Shown: positions 26,244-35,071 of the stretch, piece after piece | Position numbering within the stretch: position 1 is the stretch's first letter | How the letters are laid out: the number at the start of each line of letters is the position of its first letter | Assembly (NCBI GenBank): GCA_944381615.1 | Contig: CALWLT010000011.1 | Coordinates: forward strand, 1 to 64,000 | Direction: 5' to 3' | DNA length: 64,000 bases | Origin: an uncultured Lachnospiraceae bacterium | GTDB lineage: Bacteria; Bacillota; Clostridia; Lachnospirales; Lachnospiraceae | The notes under the pieces: model-generated | The model's database searches: none | What the model was told of the DNA's origin: nothing | What the model saw: only the letters and a program-made list of their open reading frames with translations | Position numbers and translations under genes: made by a program

Positions 26244-28581
26244 ATGGATGAAGGAAAATACGAAGCAGCGGCTGTGGAGCGTGGCGCTCATCACCCTGAT
26301 CTTTTTCTTCCTGTTTCCCGTTACGATGGCGCTGAATATCAGCAGCGAGTTTTCCCGCCTCGACGGTTCGCAGGCGGATCTGGCCCGGGCAGCGGCCAAC
26401 CTGACGAGGACGTTTGTGAGCTGGTGTTCGCTGGAAAACGGCGGCCTGATTATGATGATGCTTTTGCTGGCCGTCGTCTGCGGCGTGTCGGGATTTTCCT
26501 GGCTGCATTCAAAGCGGAAAACGGATTTTTATCACAGCCTGCCGCTGCGGCGCGAGACGCTGTTTTTTGTGGCGTTTGTGAACGGGATCCTGTACGTGGC
26601 GATCCCTTACGCGGTCATGCTGACGGCGGCCGCGCTGCTGGTAAAGAGCAGGGGCTGCGCGATTTCCTGGAGCTTCGTGGCGGAGAGCTATTTTCTCCAC
26701 CTGTCGTTTTTCCTTCTGGTCTATGTCACGGCGATCATCGCCGTGCTGATGACGGGAAATACGCTGGTCAGCCTGCTGGGCGTGCTGGTATTTTTCCTCT
26801 GGGGTCCCGGCGTCGTGATGCTGCTTGAGGGGTACCGGACGGAATATTACCAGACGTATTACAGCACCGGCGAGTGGGCGGAAAACTGGAAGCGCGTGTC
26901 GCCGGCCGCCTGGTACATCGCGGCGGCGGGATCGGACCGTCCGGTTTCCATGGCGCTCTGGGCGCTGCTGGCGGCGGTTATCCTTCTGCTGGCGGCGCTG
27001 GTCCTGTGCCGGAAGCGTCCCTCGGAGGCGGCCGGGCGGGCCATGGCCTTTGCGATCAGCCGGCCGGTTATCAAATTTTTGCTGGTCGTTCCCATCGCCC
27101 TCTCGGTCAGCCTGATGTTCTTTGCCATGATGAAGAGCGGTTCCTGGGCGGTGTTCGGCCTTGTGAGCGGGCTGCTGATCAGCTACTGTGTGATCGAGAT
27201 CATTTACAATTTCGATTTTAAGAAGCTGTTTGCCCACCGGGGGCAGCTGGCCGCCTGCGCGGTGGCGGCGGCCGCCGTGCTGGCGTTCTTCCGCTTTGAT
27301 CTGAGCGGCTACGATTCCTTTCTGCCGTCGCGGGAGCGGGTTCAGTCGGCGGGGCTTTACACCCGCTACCTGGATCCGGATGCGGCGGTGCAGTACTGGG
27401 TAAGCCCGTCCCTGCGCGAGAGCCAGGCGGGCGGATACCTCTATGTGGACTGGAAATATCCGGATTCGAGCGAGATTGCGGACGCCATGCAGCTTGCGGA
27501 TCTGGATGATGTCTTTGCGGTTGCCGGACAGGGCGTCGAGGACGCCCTGGCGCTTCGCGGCGATTATCTGAACGGCACGCGTTCGTTTTTTGCAGATCGG
27601 GAGGTGCAGGAAAACGGAGACGAGTACGGCACGCTTCTTCTGGCCTGGCATCTGGCGGACGGGCGCACGGTGTACCGGAATTATTTCATGAATCTGAGCG
27701 CCGTGATGGATTCGATCACGCGCATTCACGATTCGGAGAGCTATAAGGAAGCGATTTACCCGGCGCTTTCCTGGACGGCGGAGGAGATTGCCGGCGTCAA
27801 TTATTCGGAGGCCGGGGAATATTTTCATGTAGCGCTCGAAACGGAGGAGCAGAAGCGGATGCTTCTGGAGACGTACCAGAAGGAACTGCGGGGCCTTACG
27901 GAAGCGGTGCGCCGCACAGAGAGCCCGGTGGGCGCCCTGCAGTTTAAAACAAACGAGATGCAGGGGATGATTGACCGCGTCCGCCAGGCGGGAAGCGATT
28001 GGGCGGATTTTAATTATTACTGCTATTATCCGCTGTATCCGTCCTTTACGGAGACAATCCGTCTGCTGGACCGCCTGGGGACAGAAGTCGGGTCGTTTCT
28101 GACGAAGGATACGACGGAGGCGATCACGCTGACCTTCTGCGGGACTAAGCCGCAGGATCCGGACGCGTTTCTAGCGAATGTGCCGGGGCCGGCCCGGGAG
28201 CGGATTGCGAAATACTGGCAGGAGGGGACGCCGTTTACCGTCTCCGTCTGGGATCCGGAGGCAATTCAGGAAATCCTGGACGCCTGCGTTTCTGTGGAAC
28301 TGAACGCGGAGAATCCGCTTAATAAACTCTACATGGGGCTGTCCGTCGAGGCTTACCGGTTCCTGCCGGCAGAGGAGGATACCGGGGAGGCGGATGAAGG
28401 CGTGGAAGAGGAACTTGCTGCGGTCCGGACAGAGACGGCGGAGGGGCTTTTCGACGTGCAGGCGGAGGCAGCAGAAGAAGACGCCCGGCGCGTCTACGGA
28501 CTGCGCTTTGATTTTGACCGGATTCCGCAGACGGTAAAGGATACGTTCGGGCTTACGCAGGAAATCCTCGCGCTGAATTGA
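26218..28581 (+). CDS. ABC-2-type permease with a large extracytoplasmic domain
   Basis: A 787-residue protein. The first 365 residues hold about eight hydrophobic helices starting at LWSVALITLIFFFLFPVTMAL. The remaining 420 residues are soluble and acidic, with no further membrane helix, and presumably face outward. The motif LHSKRKTDFYHSLPLRRETLF is typical of permeases in GntR/ABC operons. GGAGGTGG precedes the ATG at 26218. A rho-independent hairpin lies 34 bases after the stop. Confidence 0.85.
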   Translation: MISKRLFFKWMKENTKQRLWSVALITLIFFFLFPVTMALNISSEFSRLDGSQADLARAAANLTRTFVSWCSLENGGLIMMMLLLAVVCGVSGFSWLHSKRKTDFYHSLPLRRETLFFVAFVNGILYVAIPYAVMLTAAALLVKSRGCAISWSFVAESYFLHLSFFLLVYVTAIIAVLMTGNTLVSLLGVLVFFLWGPGVVMLLEGYRTEYYQTYYSTGEWAENWKRVSPAAWYIAAAGSDRPVSMALWALLAAVILLLAALVLCRKRPSEAAGRAMAFAISRPVIKFLLVVPIALSVSLMFFAMMKSGSWAVFGLVSGLLISYCVIEIIYNFDFKKLFAHRGQLAACAVAAAAVLAFFRFDLSGYDSFLPSRERVQSAGLYTRYLDPDAAVQYWVSPSLRESQAGGYLYVDWKYPDSSEIADAMQLADLDDVFAVAGQGVEDALALRGDYLNGTRSFFADREVQENGDEYGTLLLAWHLADGRTVYRNYFMNLSAVMDSITRIHDSESYKEAIYPALSWTAEEIAGVNYSEAGEYFHVALETEEQKRMLLETYQKELRGLTEAVRRTESPVGALQFKTNEMQGMIDRVRQAGSDWADFNYYCYYPLYPSFTETIRLLDRLGTEVGSFLTKDTTEAITLTFCGTKPQDPDAFLANVPGPARERIAKYWQEGTPFTVSVWDPEAIQEILDACVSVELNAENPLNKLYMGLSVEAYRFLPAEEDTGEADEGVEEELAAVRTETAEGLFDVQAEAAEEDARRVYGLRFDFDRIPQTVKDTFGLTQEILALN

Positions 28582-28585
28582 CGGA

Positions 28586-28636
28586 TTGACTTTCTTCCTT
28601 TGGCGGGATACAATAAATGCGAGGCTCCGCATTTTT
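28586..28636 (+). promoter_or_regulatory. Promoter overlapping a terminator hairpin
   Basis: TTGACT (28586-28591) and TACAAT (28609-28614) have a 17-bp spacer and should drive the zinc-ribbon gene. AAATGCG (28615-28621) and CGCATTT (28628-28634), followed by more T, form a terminator-like hairpin starting right after the -10. It would end upstream transcripts, while transcripts from this promoter begin inside it and lose its 5' arm. Confidence 0.65.
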
Positions 28637-28676
28637 GTGCGCGCGGAGCGCAGAATCCTGCAAAGGAGGAGAACAT

Positions 28677-29105
28677 ATGGCATTTTTAGATGAGCTGGGA
28701 AAGGCGATCAGCGACAAGAGCAAGGAGGCCGCGGGGAAAGTCCGGGATATCACGGGCGTGCTGCAGCTGAAGTCGAAGCTGTCGTCGGAACGGGAAAAAG
28801 TAAACGCGGCGTATATTACGCTGGGGAAGGCATACTATGACAGGCACGAGGCTTCGGCGGCGGAGGAATTTCAGGAGGAATTCTGCACCATCCAGGCCGG
28901 CCTGATCAAGATGGCTTCTCTGGAGGACGAGATCGCAAAGCTGGAGGGGACGAGAGTCTGTCCCGAGTGCGGGGCCCGCGTTGGAAAGGACGCGGCGTTC
29001 TGCAGCAAGTGCGGGGCTCCGATGGCCGAGCAGGCGTCCGCTGCGCCGGACGGCGCGGAGGCGGGAGAACCGTTTTCCGAGAAGGACAGCGAGGACGAAG
29101 AGTAA
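28677..29105 (+). CDS. Zinc-ribbon protein with an N-terminal coiled helix
   Basis: A 142-residue protein. The N-terminal half is helical and charged (AFLDELGKAISDKSKEAAGKVRDIT). A C-terminal zinc ribbon CPECGARVGKDAAFCSKCG (about 102-120) has four Zn-binding cysteines, and the tail is acidic. AAGGAGG precedes the ATG at 28677. It is a common small Firmicutes protein of unknown role. It is monocistronic, with its own promoter and a very strong terminator. Confidence 0.8.
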   Translation: MAFLDELGKAISDKSKEAAGKVRDITGVLQLKSKLSSEREKVNAAYITLGKAYYDRHEASAAEEFQEEFCTIQAGLIKMASLEDEIAKLEGTRVCPECGARVGKDAAFCSKCGAPMAEQASAAPDGAEAGEPFSEKDSEDEE

Positions 29106-29153
29106 ACCGCCGGCCCGTATGCCGTTTCCTGCCGGGATTCTTTTTTAAAAGAG

Positions 29154-29206
29154 ACGCCGCCAGGGCGCAACTGGAGTGTTCCAGTTTCGCTCTGGCGGCG
29201 TTTTTC
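29154..29206 (+). terminator. Strong intrinsic terminator
   Basis: ACGCCGCCAG (29154-29163) pairs perfectly with CTGGCGGCGT (29192-29201). An inner AACTGG/CCAGTT stem extends the hairpin, and TTTTTCTTTT follows. Confidence 0.92.
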
Positions 29207-29298
29207 TTTTCCGGGCGGGCAGAATCACATCCTGAAGCGGAGCGCGTTTCTGCTGCGAGACGGAGAAGGTGTCTTTGCCGTAAGGCGGAGAAATGGCC

Positions 29299-29327
29299 TT
29301 GACATATACCGGGTATAGGTATATAAT
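29299..29327 (+). promoter_or_regulatory. copA promoter with an embedded CsoR operator
   Basis: TTGACA (29299-29304) and TATAAT (29322-29327) with a 17-bp spacer form a near-consensus promoter. The spacer holds ATACCGGGTATAGGTAT (29306-29322), with ATACC/GGTAT arms 7 bp apart. This is the same size and arm layout as the B. subtilis CsoR site, so copper-free CsoR would block RNA polymerase. Confidence 0.8.
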
Positions 29328-29399
29328 ACACATGTAATGATTAGGGAAAAAGCAATTAAAAGATATGGGTATAAGAGACGCAAGATGGGAGGCAAGAGG

Positions 29400-32003
29400 A
29401 TGAAGCAGTATACGGTTACCGGGATGAGCTGCGCGGCCTGCAGCGCCCGGGTGGAAAAAGCCGTTTCCAGAGTTCCGGGCGTGACGTCGTGCTCCGTCAG
29501 CCTTCTGACCAATTCGATGGGAGTGGAAGGGGACGTTTCTGCGCAGGAGATTATAAAAGCCGTGGAGGATGCCGGCTACGGGGCGGCGCCCAAGGAGGCG
29601 GCGGGCGCGGGGCAGGCGGCAGAAGAGGCGGGCCGGGCGGCAGAGGAGGCGCTGCGTGACCGGGAGACGCCGGTTTTAAAGCGGCGGCTGCTCGCTTCGC
29701 TCGGCTTTCTGGCGGTGTTAATGTATTTTTCCATGGGCCATACGATGTGGGGATTTCCGGTCCCGGCCTTTCTGGAGGGAAATCATGTGGCCATGGGGCT
29801 GCTGCAGCTCCTTCTGGCGGCGGTTGTCATGGTCATCAACCAGAAGTTTTTTATAAGCGGCTTTAAGGGGCTTTTGCACGGCGCGCCCAATATGGATACG
29901 CTGGTGGCGATGGGATCCGCCGCGTCTTTCCTCTACAGCACGTATGTGCTGTTTGCCATGACGGACGCCCAGATGAAGGGCGATGACGCCGCGGTCATGT
30001 CCTACATGCACGAATTTTATTTTGAGTCGGCGGCCATGATTCTGGCGCTGATTACGGTCGGCAAGATGCTGGAGGCCCGCTCCAAGGGGAAGACGACGGA
30101 CGCGCTGAAGGGCCTGATGAAGCTGGCGCCGAAGACGGCGGTCGTCGTGCGGGACGGAAGAGAAGAAGAGGTGCCGGTCAGCCGCGTCAGGAAGGGCGAT
30201 GTGTTTGTGGTGCGTCCCGGGGAGAGCATCCCGGTGGACGGGGTAGTCCTGGAAGGCATGAGCGCCGTCAACGAATCGGCTCTGACCGGGGAGAGTATTC
30301 CGGTGGACAAGGAGGCCGGCGATCCGGTGTCGGCGGCGACGATGAATCAGTCCGGCTTTATCAGCTGCGAGGCGACGCGGGTGGGAGAGGATACGTCGCT
30401 TTCCCAGATCATCCGCATGGTCAGCGACGCGGCGGCGACGAAGGCCCCGATCGCCAAGGTGGCCGACCGGGTCTCGGGTATTTTCGTCCCGGCCGTGATC
30501 ACGATCGCCGTGCTGACGACGGGAATCTGGCTTCTGGCGGGGCAGACGTTCGGCTTTGCCCTGGCGCGCGGGATTTCCGTGCTGGTAATCAGCTGCCCCT
30601 GCGCCCTGGGGCTGGCGACGCCGGTGGCGATCATGGTCGGCAACGGCATGGGGGCCAGAAACGGAATCCTGTTTAAGACGGCCGTCTCGCTGGAGGAAGC
30701 GGGCAGGACGGAGATCGTGGCGCTCGATAAGACGGGAACCATTACCAGCGGCGAGCCGCGCGTGACGGATGTGATCCCGGCCGGGGAACTGAAGGAAGAG
30801 GAGCTTCTCAGGCTGGCCTGCGCCCTGGAGGCAAAGAGCGAACATCCCCTGGCGCGGGCGATCCTGGCGCGGGCCGGGGAGCTGGGCCTTGAGGCGCCCG
30901 GCGTGCAGGAATTTGAGGCCCTTCCCGGAAACGGGCTTAAGGCTCGGCTGGACGGGGCGCTGCTTTTGGGCGGCAGCGGCCGCTTCATCGGCGGGAAGCT
31001 GGAGATCCCGGAAAAGATAAAGGACCACGCCCGGGCGCTCTCGGAGGAGGGGAAAACGCCGCTGTTTTTTGCGCGGGAGGAGAAGCTGCTCGGCGTGATT
31101 GCCGTGGCTGACGTGATCAAGGAGGATAGCCCGCAGGCGGTAAGAGAGCTGCAAAACATGGGCATCCGGGTCGTGATGCTGACCGGGGACAATGAGCGGA
31201 CGGCGCGCGCCATCGGCCGTCAGGCCGGCGTGGACGAGGTCATCGCCGGGGTACTGCCCGACGGCAAGGAGAGCGTGATCCGCACGCTGAAGGAGCAGGG
31301 AAAAGTAGCCATGGTAGGGGACGGCATCAACGATGCGCCGGCCCTGACTCGGGCCGATATCGGCATTGCCATCGGAGCCGGAACGGACGTGGCCATCGAC
31401 GCGGCGGACGTGGTGCTGATGAAAAGCCGCCTGAGCGATGTGCCGGCGGCGATCCGCCTGAGCCGCGCGACGCTGCGCAACATTCACGAGAACCTGTTCT
31501 GGGCGTTCTTTTATAATGTAGTGGGGATTCCCCTGGCGGCCGGTTTGTGGTATCCTGTATTTGGATGGAAATTAAATCCCATGTTCGGGGCGGCGGCCAT
31601 GAGCCTGTCCAGCTTCTGCGTGGTGACAAACGCGCTGCGGCTGAATTTCTTCCCCGTGCGGGACGCTTCCCGGGACCGGCGGCTCAGACGCCGGAAGACG
31701 CATGCTGCTTTGCAGGAGACGCCGCAGTCCGGTGCGGCTTCCGATCAAGAATCTGCGGATCAGCCGGAAAATCAGGAAAGAGAGGAACAGAGAATGAAGA
31801 AGACGATGAACATTGAGGGAATGATGTGCGGCCACTGCGAGGCGCGGGTCAAGAAATGCCTGGAGGCGCTGCCCGGCGTGGAGTCGGCCGAGGTAAGCCA
31901 TGAGAAAGGGACGGCCGTGGTATCCATGAGCGGCGAGGTGGACGACGAGACGCTGAAGAAGGCGGTGGAGGATCAGGATTACAAGGTTCTCTCGATTCAG
32001 TAG
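29400..32003 (+). CDS. copA: Copper-exporting P1B-type ATPase with N- and C-terminal metal-binding domains
   Basis: An 867-residue Cu(I) pump. The N-terminal HMA domain has [14 protein letters not shown] (CxxC near residues 10-13). The membrane ion-binding CPC is in [15 protein letters not shown], the phosphorylated Asp in [11 protein letters not shown], with SEHPLARA and [12 protein letters not shown]. After the last helices, a Glu/Gln/Ser-rich linker leads to a second, CopZ-like HMA domain (about 799-867, [15 protein letters not shown]). An in-frame ATG at 31794 with AGAGG 8 bases upstream could also yield free CopZ. GGGAGG at 29387-29392 supports the ATG at 29400. CsoR follows. Confidence 0.95.
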   Translation: MKQYTVTGMSCAACSARVEKAVSRVPGVTSCSVSLLTNSMGVEGDVSAQEIIKAVEDAGYGAAPKEAAGAGQAAEEAGRAAEEALRDRETPVLKRRLLASLGFLAVLMYFSMGHTMWGFPVPAFLEGNHVAMGLLQLLLAAVVMVINQKFFISGFKGLLHGAPNMDTLVAMGSAASFLYSTYVLFAMTDAQMKGDDAAVMSYMHEFYFESAAMILALITVGKMLEARSKGKTTDALKGLMKLAPKTAVVVRDGREEEVPVSRVRKGDVFVVRPGESIPVDGVVLEGMSAVNESALTGESIPVDKEAGDPVSAATMNQSGFISCEATRVGEDTSLSQIIRMVSDAAATKAPIAKVADRVSGIFVPAVITIAVLTTGIWLLAGQTFGFALARGISVLVISCPCALGLATPVAIMVGNGMGARNGILFKTAVSLEEAGRTEIVALDKTGTITSGEPRVTDVIPAGELKEEELLRLACALEAKSEHPLARAILARAGELGLEAPGVQEFEALPGNGLKARLDGALLLGGSGRFIGGKLEIPEKIKDHARALSEEGKTPLFFAREEKLLGVIAVADVIKEDSPQAVRELQNMGIRVVMLTGDNERTARAIGRQAGVDEVIAGVLPDGKESVIRTLKEQGKVAMVGDGINDAPALTRADIGIAIGAGTDVAIDAADVVLMKSRLSDVPAAIRLSRATLRNIHENLFWAFFYNVVGIPLAAGLWYPVFGWKLNPMFGAAAMSLSSFCVVTNALRLNFFPVRDASRDRRLRRRKTHAALQETPQSGAASDQESADQPENQEREEQRMKKTMNIEGMMCGHCEARVKKCLEALPGVESAEVSHEKGTAVVSMSGEVDDETLKKAVEDQDYKVLSIQ
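31794..32003 (+). CDS. Possible internally initiated CopZ-like copper chaperone
   Basis: An ATG at 31794 in the copA frame, 8 bases after AGAGG, would produce a 69-residue stand-alone HMA protein beginning [19 protein letters not shown], the size and motif of CopZ. Whether it is translated separately or exists only as the CopA C-terminal domain cannot be told from sequence. The linker just before it is low-complexity, as expected between independent domains. Confidence 0.4.
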   Translation: MKKTMNIEGMMCGHCEARVKKCLEALPGVESAEVSHEKGTAVVSMSGEVDDETLKKAVEDQDYKVLSIQ

Positions 32004-32020
32004 CCGGACGGCGCGCAGCG

Positions 32021-32057
32021 CGGGCCCGGCGGACAAAAGGACGCCGGGCCCGTTCTT
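32021..32057 (+). terminator. GC-rich hairpin between copA and csoR
   Basis: CGGGCCCGGCG (32021-32031) pairs perfectly with CGCCGGGCCCG (32042-32052), followed by only TTCTT. It is probably a partial terminator that lets some csoR transcription through. Confidence 0.6.
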
Positions 32058-32126
32058 CGGACAGGGGGAGAACGGATGCTTCAGACCGGGAAAGAAGGGA
32101 GAAAGCACCTCAGAGAGGAGGAACAC

Positions 32127-32453
32127 ATGGCAGGCAGAACGGAGATGGAAGCGATGGAGGCCGGAACCGGGGTGCGCCATAAGCACCGCAATCTGACGGA
32201 AGAGCGGGATCTGTTAAAACGCCTGAACCGGATCGAGGGCCAGGTGCGCGGGATCAAGGCGATGGTGGAGGACGAGCGCTACTGCGTCGATATCCTCAAT
32301 CAGGTCTCGGCCGTGCAGGCGGCGCTTAACAGCTTTTCGCGCGTCCTGCTCTCCAACCACATCAAGACCTGCGTGGTAGACGACATCGAAGCCGGCAACG
32401 GCGAAGAGGCGGTGGAGGAGCTCTGTAAAACGATTCAGAAACTTCTGAAATAA
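32127..32453 (+). CDS. csoR: Copper-sensing repressor CsoR
   Basis: A 108-residue DUF156/CsoR-family regulator: LLKRLNRIEGQVRGIKAMVEDERYCVDILNQ with the first Cu ligand Cys, then SNHIKTCVVDD with the His and second Cys, the canonical C-H-C set. It binds DNA without copper and releases when Cu(I) binds. AGAGGAGG precedes the ATG at 32127. Its likely target is the operator at 29306-29322. Confidence 0.93.
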   Translation: MAGRTEMEAMEAGTGVRHKHRNLTEERDLLKRLNRIEGQVRGIKAMVEDERYCVDILNQVSAVQAALNSFSRVLLSNHIKTCVVDDIEAGNGEEAVEELCKTIQKLLK

Positions 32454-32501
32454 ATTGTATAAATTGAGCAAATTTTTTTAAAAATTTTTTGCAGAAAAAG
32501 G

Positions 32502-32530
32502 TTGACAATCCAGGAAATATATATTATACT
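32502..32530 (+). promoter_or_regulatory. Promoter of the tRNA cluster
   Basis: TTGACA (32502-32507) and TATACT (32525-32530) with a 17-bp spacer lie 12 bases before the first tRNA. Confidence 0.85.
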
Positions 32531-32542
32531 ACGTAACGTAAT

Positions 32543-32616
32543 CGAGGCGTGGCTCAGTTTGGTAGAGCGCTGCGTTCGGGACGCAGAGGTCGCGTGTTCG
32601 AATCACGTCGCCTCGA
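32543..32616 (+). tRNA. tRNA-Pro (anticodon CGG)
   Basis: A full cloverleaf: acceptor CGAGGCG (32543-32549) pairs with CGCCTCG (32609-32615), the anticodon arm is CTGCG-TTCGGGA-CGCAG, and the T-loop is TTCGAAT. The 3' CCA is not encoded. Confidence 0.95.
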
Positions 32617-32625
32617 TTTCCATAT

Positions 32626-32697
32626 GGCCTGTTGGTCAAGCGGCTAAGACGACGCCCTCTCACGGCGTAAACCCGGGTTCGATTCCCGGACAGGTCA
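32626..32697 (+). tRNA. tRNA-Glu (anticodon CTC)
   Basis: Acceptor GGCCTGT (32626-32632) pairs with ACAGGTC (32690-32696, one G-U). The anticodon loop CTCTCAC has CTC, and the T-loop TTCGATT lies in CCGGGTTCGATTCCCGG. Confidence 0.95.
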
Positions 32698-32739
32698 TTT
32701 AAAATCTGCTTTGGATTGTTTCCAGGGCATTTTTTAAGC

Positions 32740-32812
<73 letters not shown>

Positions 32813-32824
32813 TTCATCAGAGGG

Positions 32825-32859
32825 GTGTTGCAGGAGTTCGCCTGCGACACTCTTTTTTT
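32825..32859 (+). terminator. Terminator of the tRNA cluster
   Basis: GTGTTGCAGG (32825-32834) pairs with CCTGCGACAC (32841-32850, one G-U), followed by seven T. Confidence 0.92.
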
Positions 32860-32883
32860 CTGCAAAGAAAACCGCCCGCGAGG

Positions 32884-32913
32884 TTGTACAGAAACGGGCG
32901 GCTGTGTTATACT
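32884..32913 (+). promoter_or_regulatory. parE promoter
   Basis: TTGTAC (32884-32889) and TATACT (32908-32913) with an 18-bp spacer lie about 40 bases before the ATG. Confidence 0.55.
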
Positions 32914-32951
32914 AGGGATCACGCGGGAAGATTGACAAGGAGTTAGATAGA

Positions 32952-34871
32952 ATGGGAAAAACGCAGTATGACGCGGACAGTATTACCGTCCTGGAGGGAC
33001 TGGAGGCGGTGCGCAGGCGGCCCGGCATGTATATCGGGAGCGTGGGCACCAAGGGGCTCAACCACCTGATCTACGAGATCCTGGACAACTCGGTGGACGA
33101 GCATCTGGCCGGGGCCTGCAGCGAGATCTGGGTTACGCTGGAGGCGGACGGCTCCTGCACGGTAAAAGACAACGGGCGCGGGATCCCGGTGGAGATGCAC
33201 AAGAAGGGCGTGTCGGCAGAGCGGATTGTCCTCTCGACGCTGCATGCCGGCGGAAAATTTGACAATACTGCCTATAAGACGAGCGGCGGCCTGCACGGCG
33301 TGGGTTCCTCGGTGGTCAACGCGCTCTCGGAGAGCATGGACGTGACGATCTGCAAAAACGGGCAGATCCACCACGACGCCTACCGGCGGGGCGTTCCGAC
33401 CGTGAAGCTGGTAAACGGGCTTTTGCCGGTCGTCGGAAAGACGAAGGAGACGGGCACGCGCATCAATTTCCGGCCGGATCCGGAGATTTTCGAGCGCACG
33501 CGCTTTAAGGCGGACTGGCTGAAGAGCCGTCTGCACGAGACGGCCTATCTGAACCCGAGGCTGACGATTCATTATGAAAATAAGAGGGCGGGCGAGGAGG
33601 AGACGGTAACCTACTCGGAGCCGGACGGGATCGCGGCCTACGTGCGGGAATTAAACGCCACGAAGACGCCGATCCACGATCCCATCTATTTCAAAGGGAC
33701 CTCGGAGCAGATCGAGGTGGAGGTGGCCCTCCAGTTCGTGGATACGTTCGAGGAAAATGTGCTGGGCTTCTGCAATAATATCTTTACGCAGGAGGGCGGC
33801 ACGCATCTGGTGGGCTTTAAGACGCGCTTTACCCAGATGATCAACAGCTACGCGAAGGAACTGGGAATTTTAAAGGAAAAGGACGCCAAGTTTACCGGGG
33901 CGGACACGCGCAACGGCATGACGGCCGTGGTGGCGGTGCGGCATCCGGATCCGATCTTCGAGGGCCAGACGAAGACCAAGCTGGCCAGCGCGGACGCCAC
34001 GAAGGCGGTCTTTAACGTGACCGGCGAGGAGCTGCAGCTCTTTTTTGACCGCAATGTGGAAGTCGTAAAGGGCATCATTGCCTGCGCGGAGAAATCGGCC
34101 AAGATTCGCAGCGCGGCGGAGAAGGCGCGAACCAACCTGCTGGGCAAATCCAAATTTTCGTTTGACAGCAACGGGAAGCTGGCCAACTGCGAGAGCCGCG
34201 ACGCGGAAAAATGCGAGATTTTCATCGTGGAGGGCGACTCGGCCGGCGGTTCCGCCAAGATGGGGCGCAACCGCCGCTATCAGGCGATTCTCCCCATCCG
34301 GGGCAAGATTCTGAACGTGGAGAAGGCCTCCATCGACAAGGTCCTGGCCAACGCGGAGATCAAGACCATGATCAATGCCTTCGGCTGCGGCTTTTCGGAG
34401 GGGTACGGCAACGATTTTGACATCACGAAGCTGCGCTATCACAAGATTATCCTGATGACGGATGCGGACGTGGACGGAAGCCACATCGATACGCTGCTTC
34501 TGACCTTTCTCTACCGGTTTATGCCGGATCTGATCAACAACGGCCACGTATACATCGCCATGCCCCCGCTCTATAAGGCGGTGCCCAAAAAGGGAGACGG
34601 GGAGTATCTGTACGATGAGAAGGCGCTGGAGCGCTACCGCAAAACGCACAGAGGCGAATTTACCCTGCAGCGCTTCAAGGGCCTGGGCGAGATGGACGCG
34701 GAGCAGCTCTGGGAGACGACGCTAAACCCGGAGAACCGGGTGCTAAAGCGGGTGGAGATCGAGGACGCCAGGATGGCGTCGGAGATCACGGAGATGCTGA
34801 TGGGCAGCGACGTGCCGCCCCGGAGGCAGTTTATCTACGAGCACGCCGACGAGGCGGAGATCGACGCGTAA
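32952..34871 (+). CDS. parE: Type II topoisomerase subunit B, topoisomerase IV-like
   Basis: A 639-residue GHKL ATPase/Toprim subunit. The ATP site has EILDNSVDEHLAG, DNGRGIP and GGLHGVGSSVVNALS. The Toprim residues are EGDSAGGSAKMGRNRRYQ and DADVDGSHI, and the ParE/GyrB C-terminus is LQRFKGLGEMDAEQLWETT. It works with the next gene to decatenate or relax DNA. I prefer parE over gyrB because gyrB usually sits near dnaA/recF, which are absent, and because the partner lacks a clear GyrA-box. AAGGAG precedes the ATG. Confidence 0.88.
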   Translation: MGKTQYDADSITVLEGLEAVRRRPGMYIGSVGTKGLNHLIYEILDNSVDEHLAGACSEIWVTLEADGSCTVKDNGRGIPVEMHKKGVSAERIVLSTLHAGGKFDNTAYKTSGGLHGVGSSVVNALSESMDVTICKNGQIHHDAYRRGVPTVKLVNGLLPVVGKTKETGTRINFRPDPEIFERTRFKADWLKSRLHETAYLNPRLTIHYENKRAGEEETVTYSEPDGIAAYVRELNATKTPIHDPIYFKGTSEQIEVEVALQFVDTFEENVLGFCNNIFTQEGGTHLVGFKTRFTQMINSYAKELGILKEKDAKFTGADTRNGMTAVVAVRHPDPIFEGQTKTKLASADATKAVFNVTGEELQLFFDRNVEVVKGIIACAEKSAKIRSAAEKARTNLLGKSKFSFDSNGKLANCESRDAEKCEIFIVEGDSAGGSAKMGRNRRYQAILPIRGKILNVEKASIDKVLANAEIKTMINAFGCGFSEGYGNDFDITKLRYHKIILMTDADVDGSHIDTLLLTFLYRFMPDLINNGHVYIAMPPLYKAVPKKGDGEYLYDEKALERYRKTHRGEFTLQRFKGLGEMDAEQLWETTLNPENRVLKRVEIEDARMASEITEMLMGSDVPPRRQFIYEHADEAEIDA

Positions 34872-34873
34872 CG

Positions 34874-35030
34874 GCGCTTTTCCGGGACCGGAGAATGCGG
34901 GGGTGCGAAGCGCTTTTACCGGAATCGGAGAATGCCCGGAGTGCGAAGCGATCGCGTCAGATCTGGAAGAATGCGGAAGCGCGAAGCGCTTTCGCCGGGA
35001 CCGGGAGAACGCCGGAGTGCGAAGCGATCG
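34874..35030 (+). repeat. 38-bp tandem repeats between parE and parC
   Basis: GCGAAGCG recurs at 34905, 34943, 34981 and 35019, exactly 38 bp apart. The units alternate two endings: GCGCTTTT/GCGCTTTC in units 1 and 3, GCGATCGCG in units 2 and 4, so the array also reads as two 76-bp repeats. A partial unit (GCGCTTTT at 34874) starts it. Each unit carries GAATGC/GAACGC and CCGGA. Confidence 0.9.
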
Positions 35031-35071
35031 CGGCGGGAAATGGAGACAGAGAGGGAAGATAGAGAGAAGCT

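Noticed and set aside
34874..35030. CRISPR array
   Set aside because: The repeats are directly adjoining and diverged, without unique spacers of regular size, and there are no cas genes.
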